Part shown: positions 6,429-7,958 of the stretch, one piece after another
Layout of the letters: the number at the start of each line of letters is the position of its first letter
Position numbering within the stretch: the stretch's first letter is position 1
NCBI GenBank assembly: GCA_002726845.1
Contig: PBSP01000053.1
Coordinates: 4,594-12,551 of the forward strand
Origin: Methanobacteriota archaeon
GTDB taxonomy: Archaea > Thermoplasmatota > Poseidoniia > Poseidoniales > Poseidoniaceae
Direction: 5' to 3'
DNA length: 7,958 nt
Translations under genes and position numbers: made by a program
The notes under the pieces: generated by a model
Database searches by the model: none
What the model was told of the DNA's origin: nothing
What the model saw: the letters and a program-made list of their open reading frames with translations, nothing else

Positions 6429-7697
6429 ATGAACGAGTGCGGAGTTTGCGGAATCCTCTACTTGGCTGGAGGTTCATGCCCTGCGTGCGGGTCGCTTCTT
6501 CAGAAAGAATCCGAAGACTTCCAAGATGCGGACATGATTCTTCCGAATGAAGTGCCTGGACTTGACGATGCTGCCGAGGCTTGGTACGACCTCGAAGGAA
6601 TCGATAAGCCTGCAGAAGTACCTGTTGTAGAGACTCAATCGAACCTTCCGTTTGGATTCGGGGGTGAGTCGTTAACCAACGTATCCCGATTGCCTTTTGG
6701 TATTGGAAGTCATCGTGACGGAATTCCGTTTGATGTTGAAGAAGCGGAAGTTGAGGAATCCACAACTGCAACTGAAACCACGGTTGAAGAACAACATAAG
6801 CGAACTGAGGAGAGCGAGAAGACGCAATCCGAGCCTGAACCCGTCGTAGAATCTGCGGTCCCTCCTATACCTGATGTTCCAGAACCTGCGGACAGCAATA
6901 CAGAATCGAGTGCAAAACAAGAACCAATACGCATCACAGCTATACCGATTGAAGAGGCCGAACCGGCCCGTGTCAATAAACCAGAACTGCCAACTGACGA
7001 TATGGGTAGTGAGCAAATTTATGCGATTGAGGATGATGTTGTCGAAGTTGTATTTTCCGATCTTGAGGACACGATTGTCCATGTCGACCATGGGGCAGTG
7101 GATTCCTTCGAACGACCGCAAGTAGTGGAATACAGCGAGAAGACATTTACGCCTTTTGATTTGCATCCCGCTCGTGCAATGACGGTACAGGCATCTCAAG
7201 ATGTGGAAGTCAAAACCTTGGTTGAAGAAGGATTCATGTCGATCGGCCGGGGCGACTGGCGTGGTGCAGCACGGGCGTTCCAAAGGGTCCTTGCAGGCGT
7301 GCCTAGTGATGTTGGTGCGATGAACAATTACGGTATTTCCTTGTTGCAAGTGGCCACGCACATGCAAGAATCCACCGATCCAGTAGACGTTGCAAATGCA
7401 GCAACACAATTCGAGGCCTCCATTCTATCGTTAAGAGAGGCGGTACGTGCGCAACCCGAGGAGGCTGACCCACTCTACAATCTAGCGCAAGCCCTCTTGT
7501 TAAGTGGGCGCGAAGAGAAAGCTTTGAATTTGATTCAAATGGTGCCAAATGAGTTTAAATCTGCATCGCATTTTGTCAATCTTCATGCTGCCATACTTGC
7601 GCAGCTTGGTCAATACGGTGAAGCCAAATCGATTCTTGCATCGATACAATCAGAACCGTTGGTTTCTCAGAACCTTCTCAAACTGCCATCATTATGA
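6429..7697 (+). CDS. Zinc-ribbon protein with acidic linker and C-terminal TPR domain, unknown function
   Basis: No specific family is recognised. The 422-residue protein has three parts. Residues 1-21 (MNECGVCGILYLAGGSCPACG) form a minimal zinc ribbon with C4/C7 and C17/C20. Residues about 25-255 are strongly acidic, rich in Glu, Val, Pro and Thr, and probably disordered; they hold a repeated short motif (LPFGFG, LPFGIG, IPFD). Residues about 261-420 contain about four TPR-like helical hairpins: GRGDWRGAARAFQRVLAGVP, an expanded second unit with an insertion around TDPVDVANAATQF, PLYNLAQALLLSGREEKALN and LHAAILAQLGQYGEAKSIL. There is no signal peptide or membrane helix, so it is cytoplasmic. 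TPR domains bind other proteins and zinc ribbons bind nucleic acid or protein, so an adaptor role is a reasonable inference. It lies 56 bp after the transporter and 216 bp before the 23S gene. The start is fixed by the ribbon at the extreme N-terminus. Confidence 0.85.
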   Translation: MNECGVCGILYLAGGSCPACGSLLQKESEDFQDADMILPNEVPGLDDAAEAWYDLEGIDKPAEVPVVETQSNLPFGFGGESLTNVSRLPFGIGSHRDGIPFDVEEAEVEESTTATETTVEEQHKRTEESEKTQSEPEPVVESAVPPIPDVPEPADSNTESSAKQEPIRITAIPIEEAEPARVNKPELPTDDMGSEQIYAIEDDVVEVVFSDLEDTIVHVDHGAVDSFERPQVVEYSEKTFTPFDLHPARAMTVQASQDVEVKTLVEEGFMSIGRGDWRGAARAFQRVLAGVPSDVGAMNNYGISLLQVATHMQESTDPVDVANAATQFEASILSLREAVRAQPEEADPLYNLAQALLLSGREEKALNLIQMVPNEFKSASHFVNLHAAILAQLGQYGEAKSILASIQSEPLVSQNLLKLPSL

Positions 7698-7912
7698 CGA
7701 TAATTACCGCTTGATGATACGTTCAGGGAGAAATTGACATCCGATTTCTTCATATACGTGGGGTAGGTCGGAATGTTGCTTAGCACCTCGGCAACTGCTG
7801 TCGGGGGAAGGGCTGAGGAGAATCATCCCTCGAGGAGGTGGTTTTCTGTGGAGGCCGAATTGGCATGACTAGATACCGAAGGGTTACTCGCATGGTGTGG
7901 AATACATACATG
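7698..7912 (+). other. 23S rRNA upstream region: probable promoter and pre-rRNA leader, no gene seen
   Basis: No convincing reading frame, tRNA or 16S sequence is seen in these 215 bases. The stretch from about 7760 is G-rich and can form several short hairpins, such as GTTGC (7775-7779) with GCAAC (7791-7795), the palindrome CCTCGAGG (7828-7835), and GCAT (7890-7893) with ATGC (7915-7918). Archaeal pre-23S transcripts carry the 5' strand of a long processing stem here, cut at a bulge-helix-bulge motif. Its 3' partner lies beyond the window, so it cannot be verified. Confidence 0.5.
7751..7757 (+). promoter_or_regulatory. Candidate TATA box of the 23S rRNA promoter
   Basis: CATATAC is the most TATA-like stretch between the TPR gene stop and the 23S start. 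It would place transcription initiation near 7780 and give a leader of about 130 nt. The BRE upstream (ccgattt) is only a loose match to the purine-rich archaeal consensus. AT-rich alternatives lie near 7698-7706 (gataatta). Confidence 0.3.
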
Positions 7913-7958
7913 TGATGCTACAACCCAACTGGGGGATCGCTCGGCTCGAGTGCCGATG
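7913..7958 (+). rRNA. 23S ribosomal RNA, 5' end (3' partial)
   Basis: The last 46 bases align with the 5' end of archaeal 23S rRNA. From 7929, CTGGGGGATCGCTCGGCTC followed by GAGTGCCGATG corresponds to the conserved opening of domain I, which in Haloarcula reads CTGGTGGATTGCTCGGCTC and then AGGCGCTGATG. Upstream, TGCTACAACCCAA corresponds to GGCTACTATGCCAG, with one base fewer. The mature 5' end is placed by this alignment, from memory, and could be off by several bases. The gene continues past the window on the + strand. A G stands where the usual CTGGTGGAT has T (7933), a small departure from the conserved form. Confidence 0.87.

Noticed and set aside
6672..7409. A 245-codon open frame on the - strand opposite the zinc-ribbon/TPR gene.
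   Set aside because: Its product is Cys-, Arg- and Phe-rich with no domain pattern, and it is fully antisense to a gene with clear ribbon and TPR features. It is a codon-bias shadow.
3334..7725. The 11-mer TGATACGTTCA occurs at 3334-3344 and 7715-7725, both near gene ends.
   Set aside because: An 11-base match is expected several times by chance in a window of this length, and the flanks do not match.
7711..7816. Possible C/D box sRNA, with TTGATGA as box C and CTGA as box D.
   Set aside because: The boxes are about 100 bases apart, box C lacks the leading purine, and no internal D'/C' pair or terminal stem is visible.
7801..7845. Possible RNase P RNA start (GAGGAGAATC resembling GAGGAAAGTCC), attractive because rnp4 is nearby.
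   Set aside because: The conserved core does not match exactly, no ACAGAAA-type region follows, and the space before 23S is too short.
7758..7912. Possible SRP (7S) RNA: resemblance of taggtcgg...gggctgagg to the Alu domain of archaeal SRP RNA.
   Set aside because: The conserved helix 8 core (GGAA...AGCAG type) is absent, the fit is patchy, and the sequence runs into a clear 23S rRNA 5' end too soon for a complete SRP RNA.
7881..7926. Inverted repeat GGGTT (7881-7885) and AACCC (7922-7926).
   Set aside because: The right arm lies inside the mature 23S 5' end, which pairs elsewhere in the ribosome, and the arms are only 5 bp. Most likely chance.

Overview
The window reads as a piece of an archaeal chromosome, most likely a marine Group II euryarchaeon (Poseidoniales) or a close Thermoplasmata relative. 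The archaeal evidence is an RNase P protein of the Rpp21/Rnp4 type, an archaeal stand-alone CRM (YhbY-like) protein, a 5' end of 23S rRNA that aligns with the archaeal start of the molecule, and a very large surface subtilase with one C-terminal membrane anchor. The narrower assignment rests on recollection of gene style (the anchored multi-module subtilase with a proline-rich, GWT-EQW-type cytoplasmic tail) and on a 23S gene with no 16S gene in front of it. Treat it as probable, not proven.

Layout, all on the + strand. Bases 1-3336 hold the 3' part of a giant extracellular subtilisin-like protease: the end of the catalytic domain, a jelly-roll domain, a CARDB-like domain, a chain of Ig-like modules, one membrane helix and a roughly 145-residue cytoplasmic tail with a perfect 15-bp tandem repeat. 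Bases 3346-4597 are a tight cluster of adk (adenylate kinase), rnp4 (RNase P protein) and a CRM-domain RNA-binding protein. At each of the three junctions the Shine-Dalgarno-like sequence of the downstream gene overlaps the stop codon of the upstream gene. Bases 4645-6372 encode a polytopic ArsB/NhaD/P-protein-family transporter, flanked on both sides by inverted repeats with the same arm hexamer. Bases 6429-7697 encode a zinc-ribbon protein with a long acidic middle and a C-terminal TPR domain, of unknown function. Bases 7698-7912 contain no gene and look like the promoter and leader of the 23S rRNA gene, which begins near 7913 and runs off the end.

Functionally the middle of the window is RNA-centred. 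Rnp4 acts in tRNA 5' maturation, CRM proteins bind structured RNAs including ribosome precursors, and the 23S gene lies 3.3 kb downstream. Adk belongs to core nucleotide metabolism. The protease and transporter are envelope functions. I see no mobile element, CRISPR array, defence cassette or tRNA gene. No clearly new system is evident; the items most worth checking are the protease tail motif, the stop-codon-embedded Shine-Dalgarno sites, the unusual adenylate kinase zinc site, the zinc-ribbon/TPR protein and the 23S gene without a 16S neighbour.
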